This document shows positions 49,147 to 56,553 of a stretch of DNA of 64,000 nt, piece by piece. Every line of letters starts with the position of its first letter. The first letter of the stretch is position 1. Source of the stretch: Pseudomonadota bacterium (GTDB lineage Bacteria; Pseudomonadota; Gammaproteobacteria; Burkholderiales; Thiobacillaceae); assembly GCA_021802555.1 (NCBI GenBank), contig JAJZRU010000004.1:1-64000 (forward strand), read 5' to 3'. The position numbers and the translations under genes are program-made. The notes below the pieces were generated by a model. The model did not search any database and was not told the DNA's origin. It saw only the letters and a program-made list of their open reading frames with translations.

Positions 49147-49932
49147 ATGCTCGTCCATCCCAACATCAACCCCATCGCCTTCCACATCGGCCCGCTGCCG
49201 GTGCACTGGTACGGACTCATGTACCTGCTGGCCTTCATTCTGGTCATCGTGATGGGCCGCCGCCGCATCCATACCCAGCCCTGGCTGGACTGGACGGAGA
49301 AGGATCTCGACGACGTGCTCACCTACGGTGTGCTGGGCGTGGTGCTGGGGGGGCGCCTGGGCTACGTGCTGTTCTACCAGCCTGGCTTCTACTTCTCCCA
49401 CCCCGCCGACATTGTCAAGGTATGGGACGGCGGCATGAGCTTTCATGGCGGCTTTCTCGGCGTTGCCTTCGCGCTTTGGCTGTTCGCACGCAGCCGGGGC
49501 AAGAAGTGGCTGGCCACCACCGATTTCATCGCCCCGCTGGTTCCCCTTGGTTTGTGTGCCGGGCGCATAGGCAACTTCATCAACGGCGAACTGTGGGGGC
49601 GGCCGACCACCCTGCCCTGGGGCATGGTCTTCCAGGGCGCCGGCAACATCCCGCGCCAGCCCTCGCAGCTCTACGAAGCCGCCCTGGAAGGCGTGGCGCT
49701 GTTCTTCATCCTCTGGTTCTTCGCCAAAAAGCCGCGCCCCGCCGGCGCCGTCTCGGGCCTGTTCATGCTGGGCTACGGCGTGTTCCGCTTCCTGGTGGAA
49801 TTCACGCGCGAGCCCGACGCGTTTCTCGGCTTTCTCGCCCTCGGGCTAACGATGGGCCAGTGGCTGTCCATCCCCCTCATCATCGCCGGCAGCGGGCTGC
49901 TTTGGTGGGTTTATAGGCGCAAGAAAGACTGA
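49147..49932 (+). CDS. lgt: Prolipoprotein diacylglyceryl transferase
   Basis: The 261-residue inner-membrane enzyme transfers diacylglyceryl from phosphatidylglycerol to the lipobox Cys of prolipoproteins. It has [22 protein letters not shown], the essential HGG in [10 protein letters not shown], and the signature [16 protein letters not shown]. Seven hydrophobic segments are seen. It supports the lipoprotein calls in this window. A GC-rich inverted repeat (about 49961-49977) separates it from the tRNA gene. Confidence 0.96.
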   Translation: MLVHPNINPIAFHIGPLPVHWYGLMYLLAFILVIVMGRRRIHTQPWLDWTEKDLDDVLTYGVLGVVLGGRLGYVLFYQPGFYFSHPADIVKVWDGGMSFHGGFLGVAFALWLFARSRGKKWLATTDFIAPLVPLGLCAGRIGNFINGELWGRPTTLPWGMVFQGAGNIPRQPSQLYEAALEGVALFFILWFFAKKPRPAGAVSGLFMLGYGVFRFLVEFTREPDAFLGFLALGLTMGQWLSIPLIIAGSGLLWWVYRRKKD

Positions 49933-49977
49933 ACAACCCGCGGGGCTCCTGCCCTTTCAGCCGGGGCGGCACCCCGG

Positions 49978-49983
49978 TATAAT
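49978..49983 (+). promoter_or_regulatory. Predicted -10 box of the tRNA-Ala gene
   Basis: A TATAAT hexamer lies 11 bp upstream of the mature tRNA 5' end, at the spacing expected of a stable-RNA promoter, in an otherwise GC-rich region. A GC-rich inverted repeat (CCGGGG...CCCCGG, 49961-49977) overlaps the -35 side. Confidence 0.5.
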
Positions 49984-49993
49984 GCCGCCCTTC

Positions 49994-50069
<76 letters not shown>

Positions 50070-50078
50070 CGTACTACC

Positions 50079-50110
50079 AAGCGCTCCTGAACACTCAGGA
50101 GCGCTTTTAC
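50079..50110 (+). terminator. Rho-independent terminator of the tRNA-Ala gene
   Basis: A perfect 12-bp stem (50079-50090 with 50095-50106) with loop ACAC is followed by TTTTAC. It closes the tRNA transcript 10 nt after the CCA end. The arms also make it an inverted repeat at the exact junction with the island. Confidence 0.88.
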
Positions 50111-50353
50111 TTCCTCTTATCCCCGCGTTTCCGACTACTTGGCCGCTTGCTTCGAATACTGGCGCGAGGCTGTTCTACGCCATTTGTTGGCGTACTCGGC
50201 ACCTTTTCGACTCTCTGGTGCTCTCCGTTCTCCGTTTCTGCGAAGGGCGGCCTCTGCGAATCAGAGAGGTTTGTGGCGGGTCGTCTTTGCTGCTCTCGCC
50301 ACACGCCTTGCCGGTTGTTATGATGACAGACTTGTTAGGTGGTCTGCGAGATT
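50111..50353. other. Non-coding left edge of the accessory island
   Basis: No gene is supported here. The composition is less GC-rich than the core genome, with mixed T-rich stretches. Short open frames exist on both strands but none has a ribosome-binding site or a recognisable product. A weak RBS-like TTAGGTGG near 50336 precedes the endonuclease. Confidence 0.5.
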
Positions 50354-51550
50354 ATGGCGAAGAAGAATTTCATCCTGCAGGGAGTTACACCCAAGACGCA
50401 TGCTCAAGCAGTGCGCGAACTGTTTGATGTCCCCGACATCAAGAAGGTGATATTGAGCGTCGCATTCGTGAGCGAAAGCGGAGTGCAGCAAATCGAAGCG
50501 GCGCTCAGGACTCACGCAGTGCGGGTGACGGTATTCGCAGGAATTCGGAACGACATTACTTCTCACCAAGGGCTCAAGCTCCTGCATGACATTGGTGTCA
50601 AGCTCTACGCGGTTGACACAGGTTCTAGAACCGTCATTTTTCACCCAAAGCTGTACTTGGTTCGTGGCATGACCAATGCGCGCTTTGTGGTCGGCAGTGC
50701 GAACCTTACGCTCGGGGGTCTAAATAACAACATCGAAGCCGGGATGTTGATTGATTTCGATATCGCCGATGCAGAAGATAAGGCAGTGGTTGATGAGATC
50801 GAGGCACAACTTACGGCTTTGCCAACTGATTATCCAGATCATGTTGTGAAGATCGGATCGGTTGCCGATCTCGATGGATTGTTGGCAAGCGGTCGTTTGG
50901 TTGACGAAATGGCGGTTAGTCCGCCGCGACCAACAACTTCGGCGGCCGGGTTGGGAGGGGGAGATGTTGTACCTCGCATGAAACTTAAGGTGGCTCCTCT
51001 TCGACGAGCCCTCGCAAAAGCAAAGGCAACACCAAAGAAGCCTAAGCCCCCTAAAGCGCAGGTTGGAATGAAGGGTGGCGTGGCTGCTCCCAACCCGGTG
51101 CCAGCGGCAGTAGGGATTGAATTCGAATTGGTGTGGGAGAGTAAACCACTCACCCGTCGTGACCTGACAATTCCGGACGCGAAAGGTACGCACGCAACAG
51201 GCTCGGTCAATTTAGACAAAGGATTGCTTCCAGAAGAAGTAGATCACCGTCACTACTTCCGGGATGATGTGTTTCCGCATCTCGCTTGGACGACCCGATC
51301 CACCACCGTGGATGAAGCCTTTGCGAAATTTCAGTTGGTTATGAAGGGAATCAGCCACGGTGAATTCGACTTGGCGATTCGGCATACCACGAGCACTACG
51401 AGCGAGGCCTACAAGCAGAGGAATGCGATGACGCGCCTAAGTTGGGGACCTATGCGAGAGTACGTTGCGCGTCCCGATCTAATCGGTCGAACCTTGGCTC
51501 TTTACCGTGACAAGGTTGATCCGAAACGATTCGTGTTGGAAATCGATTAG
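50354..51550 (+). CDS. PLD-family type II restriction endonuclease (NgoFVII/BfiI-like)
   Basis: The 398-residue protein has an N-terminal phospholipase D-type nuclease domain. The active-site motif is HPKLYLVRG (His97, Lys99) with GSANLTLGGLNNN (Ser115, Asn117). Such enzymes (BfiI, NgoFVII) cut DNA without metal as a dimer with one shared active site. A Pro/Lys-rich linker (about 195-245) leads to a C-terminal domain (VGIEFELVWESKPLTRRDLTIPD...) that resembles the B3-like DNA recognition domain of this group. The start MAKKNFILQGV at 50354 is used; a GTG at 50339 is also possible. It converges on the methyltransferase with a 4-nt overlap. Restriction-modification is the natural reading. Confidence 0.85.
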   Translation: MAKKNFILQGVTPKTHAQAVRELFDVPDIKKVILSVAFVSESGVQQIEAALRTHAVRVTVFAGIRNDITSHQGLKLLHDIGVKLYAVDTGSRTVIFHPKLYLVRGMTNARFVVGSANLTLGGLNNNIEAGMLIDFDIADAEDKAVVDEIEAQLTALPTDYPDHVVKIGSVADLDGLLASGRLVDEMAVSPPRPTTSAAGLGGGDVVPRMKLKVAPLRRALAKAKATPKKPKPPKAQVGMKGGVAAPNPVPAAVGIEFELVWESKPLTRRDLTIPDAKGTHATGSVNLDKGLLPEEVDHRHYFRDDVFPHLAWTTRSTTVDEAFAKFQLVMKGISHGEFDLAIRHTTSTTSEAYKQRNAMTRLSWGPMREYVARPDLIGRTLALYRDKVDPKRFVLEID

Positions 51551-53193
51551 GACAACTCGGTTAGTTCCTCACTGGAAGTGCGGTGCCTGCGGTTCCGCAA
51601 CTTGCGCCACCCCTCCAGCACACACGTTTGCTTGACACGGGGCAATCCCATTGCTCCCAACACCGCCTTACCCTGTTGTGCGAGCACGTCATGCGTCGGT
51701 AAGCTGCGGATAGCCGCATCCAATTCACCTAAGTTAACCTCTGCGCCTTCGGGCAAAGGAATCAACAATCGCTCGATTTCAGAGGGTATCAGCTCCAGTA
51801 CCCCCCCACCGTAGTGGCGGCCTTCAAGCTCAGCGCTTAGTGCCGTAAGCGGGTTGATGAAGCATCCGACCAGCTTTTCAGCGGAAACACCGAGCGTGCG
51901 GATACGGTAGGCTGTGTCGGTCGTGTAGGCGCCCATACGATTCAGAATGAGGCGTGGTGTGTCGTGTGAGCGCTTAAGCATGCCGATCTCCGTTGAATAG
52001 ACCGAGGGTACGGTATACCAAGGCGAACGGACGCGACATTTGTAGCGCGAATGGAGATCCTGCATTTCGCCCTGCCGAATATAGGTTTTCGCGGCCGCAT
52101 CAATTCGGCTCTCGTTCTCTCGGAACCAAAGGAAATTCGTGGGATTTCCCCGTGCGGCATTTTCGGCGTGCTGGAGTTCGTCGTAGACGACTCCTGGGCA
52201 GTGTTCACTGCGACCGAACATTGGATGGGCCCATCGTTCCAGGTGATATGCCCGTACCGTTTCGTCTGGTACAAGAAAGAACTTATTTGCCCCAGTGACG
52301 ATGCCCACATCTACTTGGGCAATGTCGTTGAAGCGATGTACCGCTGGTAGGTTCTCAAGTTCATCAAACAATGAGCGTGTTTCCAAATCAAGCAAAGCGC
52401 GGGTCCATTTTCCTTGGACGGTTTTCCCATTGATTGATTGTGGCGCGTCGAATACATCGGAAGGAGAAAGTCGCAGGAATTCACGCCCAGTCACTGGGTA
52501 GATTCCGAGGCCCTCTGCTTTCCCGCCGATTTGAGCTTTTTCCGCGAGCAAGATCACTGCTCCTTGCAGCGTATCGCTAAACCAAAGTTCTTCCGGATCG
52601 ATGATTACTAGACGACGGCACTCACGCCCCAAGTAGGAACGAAGCGATTGCGCGTGAGTGACATGAATAATCTCAGCTGGAACCACCATGGCGAGACGAC
52701 CGCCCGGCCGAAGGAGGGCCATCGACGCAAGAATGAACGGAACCCAAGCATTGGTGTGCTTCGTGAAAGGAAGACTGAGTTGTTTGAATACTTGTTCCGC
52801 CCTTGCTTGGAACTGCGCCGGCAGGTATTGGTATCGAACGAATGGCGGATTACCAACGACCGCATCAAACTTGTCACCGACGATGAACTGATCCAATGCC
52901 CATTGGAGAAAATCTGCATTACGAACGGTCGTTGCGGCTAGGCCAGACTCTCTGGCGCGGTTCTGCGCCTTGGCGGACTCTTCTTCTTCAAGCTCAAACC
53001 CAAGTACGTTTGCACTTTTAAATCCCTTTGCCTTTGCCAGCGCCTCAAAAAATACGCCATCACCGCAACTGGGTTCCAAGACGCGTGTTGGACTAATCTC
53101 TTTAATCCAGCGAGCGATGAATGTAGCAAGGTCCAGCGGTGTGTAGTAACCGCCACGAAGCTTTTGGGCGCTTTCATTCTCGATGAAGTTCAT
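51547..53193 (-). CDS. N6-adenine DNA methyltransferase of a type II RM system
   Basis: The 548-residue gamma-type MTase has motif X (GGYYTPL, 14-20), the SAM motif I EPSCGDGVFFEAL (40-52) and motif IV NPPF (115-118). The C-terminal third is a TaqI-like target recognition domain (LGVSAEKLVGCFINPLTALSAELEGRHYGGGVLELIPSEIERLLIPLP). It protects the sites cut by the convergent endonuclease. It overlaps the ribbon-helix-helix gene by 4 nt. Base composition is lower in GC and codon use differs from the flanking core genes, pointing to transfer. Confidence 0.92.
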   Translation of the reverse strand: MNFIENESAQKLRGGYYTPLDLATFIARWIKEISPTRVLEPSCGDGVFFEALAKAKGFKSANVLGFELEEEESAKAQNRARESGLAATTVRNADFLQWALDQFIVGDKFDAVVGNPPFVRYQYLPAQFQARAEQVFKQLSLPFTKHTNAWVPFILASMALLRPGGRLAMVVPAEIIHVTHAQSLRSYLGRECRRLVIIDPEELWFSDTLQGAVILLAEKAQIGGKAEGLGIYPVTGREFLRLSPSDVFDAPQSINGKTVQGKWTRALLDLETRSLFDELENLPAVHRFNDIAQVDVGIVTGANKFFLVPDETVRAYHLERWAHPMFGRSEHCPGVVYDELQHAENAARGNPTNFLWFRENESRIDAAAKTYIRQGEMQDLHSRYKCRVRSPWYTVPSVYSTEIGMLKRSHDTPRLILNRMGAYTTDTAYRIRTLGVSAEKLVGCFINPLTALSAELEGRHYGGGVLELIPSEIERLLIPLPEGAEVNLGELDAAIRSLPTHDVLAQQGKAVLGAMGLPRVKQTCVLEGWRKLRNRRHRTSSEELTELS

Positions 53194-53432
53194 GACCCCT
53201 TGGCCTCATTGGTGTTTGTTGTACTTGTGGGGGAACCTTCGGCCTGCTCCAGAAGCGGCCAGCGGGTCACAAGATAAGTCTGAACGGCTTCGCGGACTAC
53301 CCACGCTAGGGACACACGTTGCTGGTCAGCGATGCGTTCAAGCTCAGAGTATTGATCCTCCGGAAAGCTGACCGAAGCTCGTACGGTGCGCTCCGCAGGG
53401 GCTGTATATGATCGAACTCGTCTGTTTGCCAT
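53190..53432 (-). CDS. Ribbon-helix-helix DNA-binding protein (RM regulator candidate)
   Basis: The 80-residue protein has a basic N-terminus (MANRRVRSYTAPAE), then TVRASVSFPEDQYSELERIADQQRVSLAWVVREAVQTYLV, the beta-strand-helix-helix pattern of CopG/Arc regulators. It overlaps the methyltransferase start by 4 nt. The region just upstream of its own start has an inverted repeat overlapping a -10-like sequence. It may therefore be a controller of the RM operon in place of the usual HTH C protein; this is an inference. Confidence 0.8.
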   Translation of the reverse strand: MANRRVRSYTAPAERTVRASVSFPEDQYSELERIADQQRVSLAWVVREAVQTYLVTRWPLLEQAEGSPTSTTNTNEAKGS

Positions 53433-53460
53433 GACTTTGCCGAGGGGCGAGCAGTGATGG

Positions 53461-53483
53461 CACCAAATTACACCACTTTGGTG
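53461..53483 (-). promoter_or_regulatory. Palindromic operator upstream of the RHH gene
   Basis: CACCACTTTGGTG (53471-53483) is a perfect 5-bp palindrome around a 3-bp centre, and a further CACCA half-site starts at 53461, spaced 10 bp. On the coding (minus) strand, TGTAAT, a -10-like hexamer, overlaps the site. This is the layout of an autoregulated ribbon-helix-helix repressor. Confidence 0.5.
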
Positions 53484-53624
53484 AATTCCGCAACCGTCGT
53501 TATGGGGTTGTCTGACTTCCGCTGATGCGCGCCGATTAACTCAGGTGGCCGCATAAATTGTTCGCCCGTAGTCGCCTCCGCTCCACCACCATTCTGTGGT
53601 CGGTCGTCAAGCGTGGATGTCCCG

Positions 53625-53662
53625 TAAACCATAACCTTGCCGTTTGGCAGGGTTATGGTTTA
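53625..53662. repeat. Long perfect hairpin with GTTT loop
   Basis: The 17-nt arm at 53625-53641 (TAAACCATAACCTTGCC) and its near-perfect reverse complement at 53646-53662 are separated by GTTT; the single difference is a G-T wobble. There is no T-run on either side, so it is not an obvious terminator. It lies about 150 bp past the hipA stop on the minus strand. Function unknown. Confidence 0.7.
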
Positions 53663-53809
53663 TTTCCACAAAGCCCGCCACAACAAGCAAGTTTGATCCA
53701 AGCAAGTCTTGATAGGCCAAAGGGGGAAACCTCTCAGCGTCGAGCAAACCTTCGAGGCATTCCGAATCCACCGACTCCGCCCTTGAACGGATACGCCTCC
53801 GTGCCCGCC

Positions 53810-55087
53810 TCAAAGGACCTTCTCAACAACATTCATCCCGATCTCCCGTGGCGGGCGAAACGCGGAAGCAACCTTGTTGCATTCGTGTTCTGGGACGCTG
53901 AGTTCCTCAAAGAGCACCCGCCATTCCCTTGTCACCGATGCGACGCGTTCAATGATGGCGGCAGCGTCCCGCTTCAGGAGCCCGAAATCACCATGGGCCT
54001 CAAGCAGGTTGTCCAGGGTCGCGAGCCGCCCCCGGGGACCGACGGACAGGTGGAGATACCGCTCCGCCGCCACCTGAGGCCTCGGCACCACGTCGTAGAG
54101 CTTTGACAGCCGCCAGCCTTTTCCCGCCTCATCCCAGACGAAGGCGTGGTTGCGCAAGTGGTCGTCGTCGTTGGAGACGAGAACATTGAACGCGATGCGG
54201 CCGTAGAGCTCGTTGCGGTCGGCCTGCACCTGACCGTCAACACCGAAGCGGCCGATGCGCGCGGATATTTCCTCGTAGCGCGCCCCCATGGACTCATACT
54301 CGTCTTTACCGAGCAAGGTCAGGGCAGAAACGGCATGCCGTCGCACGAAGCCCTCGCCCTTTGCTTTCCGGTCGAAGCGTTCGATGAGCATCACCGCGCG
54401 TCCGTCCGCCAGCTTCACGAGGTCGGTTGGCGGCACGTCCAGCCCCGCGCGGCGTGCGAGTTCCAGGCAAGCTCTCTCCACTACCGGCACATCGAAGCCG
54501 TCGTTTCGGGCCGGAAATTTCGCCAGGTACTGCTCTCCGTGGTGGATGACCAAGGCCTTCGGGCGGGCCCCACCCATCGTGCCGCCCGTAAAGACGGGTT
54601 CGAGTTGCGCAGGGACGGGAATGCCCTGCTGGACGCGGTCGGCCGCCTCCATCAGGTAGCCCAGTTGGGTGATGGGCGGCAAGAGGCCCGCAGCTTCCAC
54701 ATTGTCCATGCCCGGTCGAAAATCGAGCGCGCCGAAACGATGAGGCCCAGCATGGAGCAGATAGACGGACTCGGGCACCGAGTCAGGCGGCACCCGGAGC
54801 CGCGCCTCGATCACGCGCCGCCCCCAGAAGTCCGGGGCGGCGTCACGTACCGCACCGAAGAGCGGCGGATGGGCCGGTTCGTAGGTCGCCTCGTCCCCCG
54901 GCAAACAGGAAAGCGGCAGGCTGACCGGATCCACCGGCACCGCATTCGGGCGGACCAGATAGCGACGTCCATAGCCAAAGCGGCTGGCGGTGGCGTCTGG
55001 CCCCGCCTCATCGAGGACGAGCCGCCCGGCCGGCACGGCCTCGACCTCTCCCGGCAGATAGACGAAGAGATAACCTTCCCAACTCAT
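53810..55087 (-). CDS. HipA-family serine/threonine kinase toxin
   Basis: The 425-residue protein has an N-terminal HipA_N domain (LFVYLPGEVEAVPAGRLVLDE) and a C-terminal kinase core. The glycine-rich loop is GGTMGGARPKALV, with catalytic segments NVLVSNDDDHLRNHAFVW and the metal-binding YDVVP. HipA-type toxins phosphorylate aminoacyl-tRNA synthetases and slow growth. It follows the HipB-like antitoxin by 5 nt. A second-to-last segment HECNKVASAFRPPREIGMNVVEKVL ends the protein. Confidence 0.9.
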   Translation of the reverse strand: MSWEGYLFVYLPGEVEAVPAGRLVLDEAGPDATASRFGYGRRYLVRPNAVPVDPVSLPLSCLPGDEATYEPAHPPLFGAVRDAAPDFWGRRVIEARLRVPPDSVPESVYLLHAGPHRFGALDFRPGMDNVEAAGLLPPITQLGYLMEAADRVQQGIPVPAQLEPVFTGGTMGGARPKALVIHHGEQYLAKFPARNDGFDVPVVERACLELARRAGLDVPPTDLVKLADGRAVMLIERFDRKAKGEGFVRRHAVSALTLLGKDEYESMGARYEEISARIGRFGVDGQVQADRNELYGRIAFNVLVSNDDDHLRNHAFVWDEAGKGWRLSKLYDVVPRPQVAAERYLHLSVGPRGRLATLDNLLEAHGDFGLLKRDAAAIIERVASVTREWRVLFEELSVPEHECNKVASAFRPPREIGMNVVEKVL

Positions 55088-55092
55088 GGAGA

Positions 55093-55419
55093 TCAGAAGT
55101 CGAAGGCTTCGCGCTTGGCGGTGCTGGAACGCGCACGCAGCCGAACGGTCTCACCATGCGGCTGGATCGACAGATCGGGAGAAAGCGCCAGCGCATCCAG
55201 AAGCCCCAGGCATTCGAGCGCGGAAAGCCAAGCACCCATGCTTACGGAAACGTCACCCCGCTCGATCTTCATCCAGGTGTAGGCGGACATCCGGGCGCGT
55301 TGCGCCGCCGCCTCCTGAGTCATGTTGCGGGCAAGCCGGGCTGTCCGGATGATGGGCGCGAGCCGCTTGGCGGCAGCCTTGACCTCACCCGAAACGAATT
55401 TTTCTTCCCCGCGGCGCAT
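55093..55419 (-). CDS. HipB-like XRE-family antitoxin
   Basis: The 108-residue protein contains an XRE helix-turn-helix (IRTARLARNMTQEAAAQRARMSAYTWMKIERGDVSVSMGAWLSALECLGLLD) and a basic C-terminus. It lies directly upstream of the HipA-like gene, as expected for an antitoxin that also represses the operon. A long inverted repeat occurs immediately upstream (55421-55464). Confidence 0.88.
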   Translation of the reverse strand: MRRGEEKFVSGEVKAAAKRLAPIIRTARLARNMTQEAAAQRARMSAYTWMKIERGDVSVSMGAWLSALECLGLLDALALSPDLSIQPHGETVRLRARSSTAKREAFDF

Positions 55420-55420
55420 A

Positions 55421-55464
55421 TTGCTTACTATTGACTAAAAATAGATAATCTAGTTAGTAAGCAA
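55421..55464 (-). promoter_or_regulatory. Inverted-repeat operator of the hipBA operon
   Basis: TTGCTTACTA at 55421-55430 is matched by its perfect reverse complement TAGTAAGCAA at 55455-55464, with 24 bp between. The spacer is AT-rich and holds TAGATAATCTAG-like palindromic sequence and promoter-like hexamers. It lies just before the hipB start and is typical of HipB-type autoregulation by cooperative binding. Confidence 0.7.
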
Positions 55465-55640
55465 GTTAATGTCAAGTATCAGTGATGTTTTGCAGGGCGA
55501 CCTAGTGTCCTGTCCCGCAAGTTCGTTGCAAAACCTATGGGTAGCCCGACATCGCCCGGATGGGAAGAAAAGCGGCGAGATCGGTGCGAGACGCGAAGCA
55601 AACCGCAGCCAGGTTGAACACCTGGCGAGGATTGGGCCTC
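55465..55640. other. Unassigned sequence upstream of the metallophosphoesterase remnant
   Basis: No intact gene is seen. The start, GTGTCCTGTCCCGCAAGTTC (near 55506), resembles termini seen at some insertion sequences, but no partner repeat was found, so it is not called as an IS. The rest is probably decayed coding sequence from the region that follows. Confidence 0.4.
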
Positions 55641-55923
55641 CTGCCCTCGGAATCCTGGGAGCGGGTAGTTGTGGTGACCCATCACGCGCCTTCCGCAAGG
55701 AGCCTGCTGTACGGCGAGGGCGGCGAGTATGGCGACACGTGCTACGCCTCTGCTCTCGAAGCCCTTCGTGCGCCAGGCCGATGTGGGTGCACGGCCATAC
55801 TGCGTGTCAGTGGATTACCGTGTCGAGGGGAGTGCCGCAGGGCGAGTGGTGGCGAACCCGCGCAGTTATTGGGGCAGCGAGCCAGTCGAGCAGTTCGACC
55901 CGGCGCTTGTCATCGAGGTATGA
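55641..55923 (+). pseudogene. Decayed metallophosphoesterase (C-terminal part, several frameshifts)
   Basis: One frame encodes SWERVVVVTHHAPSARSLL...CYASALEALRAP, the THHAPSARS segment of calcineurin-like phosphoesterases. A second frame carries WVHGHT (around 55775-55795), the last metal-binding motif. A third frame carries SVDYRVEGSAAGRVVANPRSYWG...FDPALVIEV, the usual C-terminal strand block. All three are in the right order and spacing but in different frames, so the gene has at least two frameshifts. The N-terminal half is not recognisable. It is a remnant of a once-intact island or core gene. Confidence 0.7.
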
Positions 55924-55980
55924 AATGAGGCTGATGAGCATTGCTGGCCTTAGCGTGAAACAACGCGCAGCGTTGCCGCG

Positions 55981-56016
55981 TCCCCCTCGCCCTCTGGGAG
56001 AGGGCTGGGGTGAGGG
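55981..56016. repeat. GC-rich palindromic intergenic repeat, copy 2
   Basis: TCCCCCTCGCCCTCT followed by GGGAGAGGGC and TGGGGTGAGGG forms a stem GCCCTCT/AGAGGGC with an outer pair CCCC/GGGG. It shares its layout with the copy at 157-195. Here it lies between the phosphoesterase remnant and the Phd gene. Confidence 0.65.
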
Positions 56017-56250
56017 AAACGGACAGGGCGATAAGAGCGTTTCATGATTTGGGGCGGCGATTCGCCATGTCCGTTAGGCGGCCTGCGTCTGCTGAGCGAC
56101 TCATATCACGAGGAGACGGCGTTGCTCTAGGGTCGCAGCGTTCGGAATTTGTCGTGGGCCTTCGTGGCATCCCTTCGCTTGAGTATTGGCAAGATCAGGG
56201 GACGTTTCTTTCGTGCTTCGATTCTGAACCTCGCCCGACGCCGTCAGAAT
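56017..56250. other. Intergenic sequence before the Phd/PIN pair
   Basis: No gene supported. An 81-codon frame (56010-56255, plus) has no recognisable product, Shine-Dalgarno or motif. The 3' part holds the promoter described separately. Confidence 0.4.
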
Positions 56251-56251
56251 G

Positions 56252-56294
56252 TTGACACTACATACTGGCTAGACTAGACTAATCTCAGTCTTAG
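56252..56294 (+). promoter_or_regulatory. Promoter and operator of the Phd/PIN toxin-antitoxin operon
   Basis: TTGACA (56252-56257) and TAGACT (56275-56280) are separated by 17 bp, a near-consensus sigma-70 promoter. The -10 is embedded in AGACTAGACT and an inverted repeat AGACT-AATCTC-AGTCT, fitting autoregulation by the Phd-type antitoxin. GGAG lies 7 nt before the start codon at 56305. Confidence 0.65.
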
Positions 56295-56304
56295 GAGAAT
56301 TGCA

Positions 56305-56553
56305 ATGCCCTCCGTCAATATGCTGCAAGCCAAGTCCTCGTTGTCCCGCCTCGTGGAAGCCATTGAGCAGGGGCAGGAACGCGAAATCATCATCGCCCGC
56401 AACGGCCGCCCGGCCGCCAAGCTCGTGCCCGTGGATACGGTGCCGGCGGGCAAGCGCGTCGGCGTCGCCAAGGGCAAGTTCAAGGTGCCGGACAGCATCG
56501 ACGCGCACAACGAAGAAGTGGCGCGTCTGTTCCTGGGCGGGCAGAAGTCTTGA
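56305..56553 (+). CDS. Phd/YefM-family antitoxin
   Basis: The 82-residue protein starts VNMLQAKSSLSRLVEAIEQGQEREIIIARNGRPAAKLVPV, the Phd/YefM DNA-binding domain. A basic linker (GKRVGVAKGKFKVPDSIDAHNEEVARLFLG) at the C-terminus is the toxin-neutralising region. It lies directly upstream of a PIN-domain toxin; the stop codon TGA overlaps the TTG start of the toxin. Confidence 0.92.
   Translation: MPSVNMLQAKSSLSRLVEAIEQGQEREIIIARNGRPAAKLVPVDTVPAGKRVGVAKGKFKVPDSIDAHNEEVARLFLGGQKS

Larger units (their letters stand above)
53433..53809. other. Intergenic region between hipA and the RM regulator, with palindromes
   Basis: No gene supported. It holds the RHH operator candidate (53461-53483), a long perfect hairpin (53625-53662) and a 15-bp-spaced direct repeat AAGCAAGT at 53685-53692 and 53700-53707. 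A 68-codon minus-strand frame (53607-53813) starts within hipA's last codons and has no RBS, so it is not called. Confidence 0.55.

Noticed and set aside
53607-53813. A 68-codon minus-strand frame downstream of hipA
   Set aside because: No RBS, no recognisable product, and it contains the long hairpin.
55500-55530. Terminal repeat of an insertion sequence (GTGTCCTGTCCCGCAAGTTC)
   Set aside because: The sequence resembles some IS ends, but no matching inverted repeat or transposase was found nearby.
56010-56255. An 81-codon plus-strand frame before the Phd gene
   Set aside because: Starts in the palindromic repeat and shows no motif.
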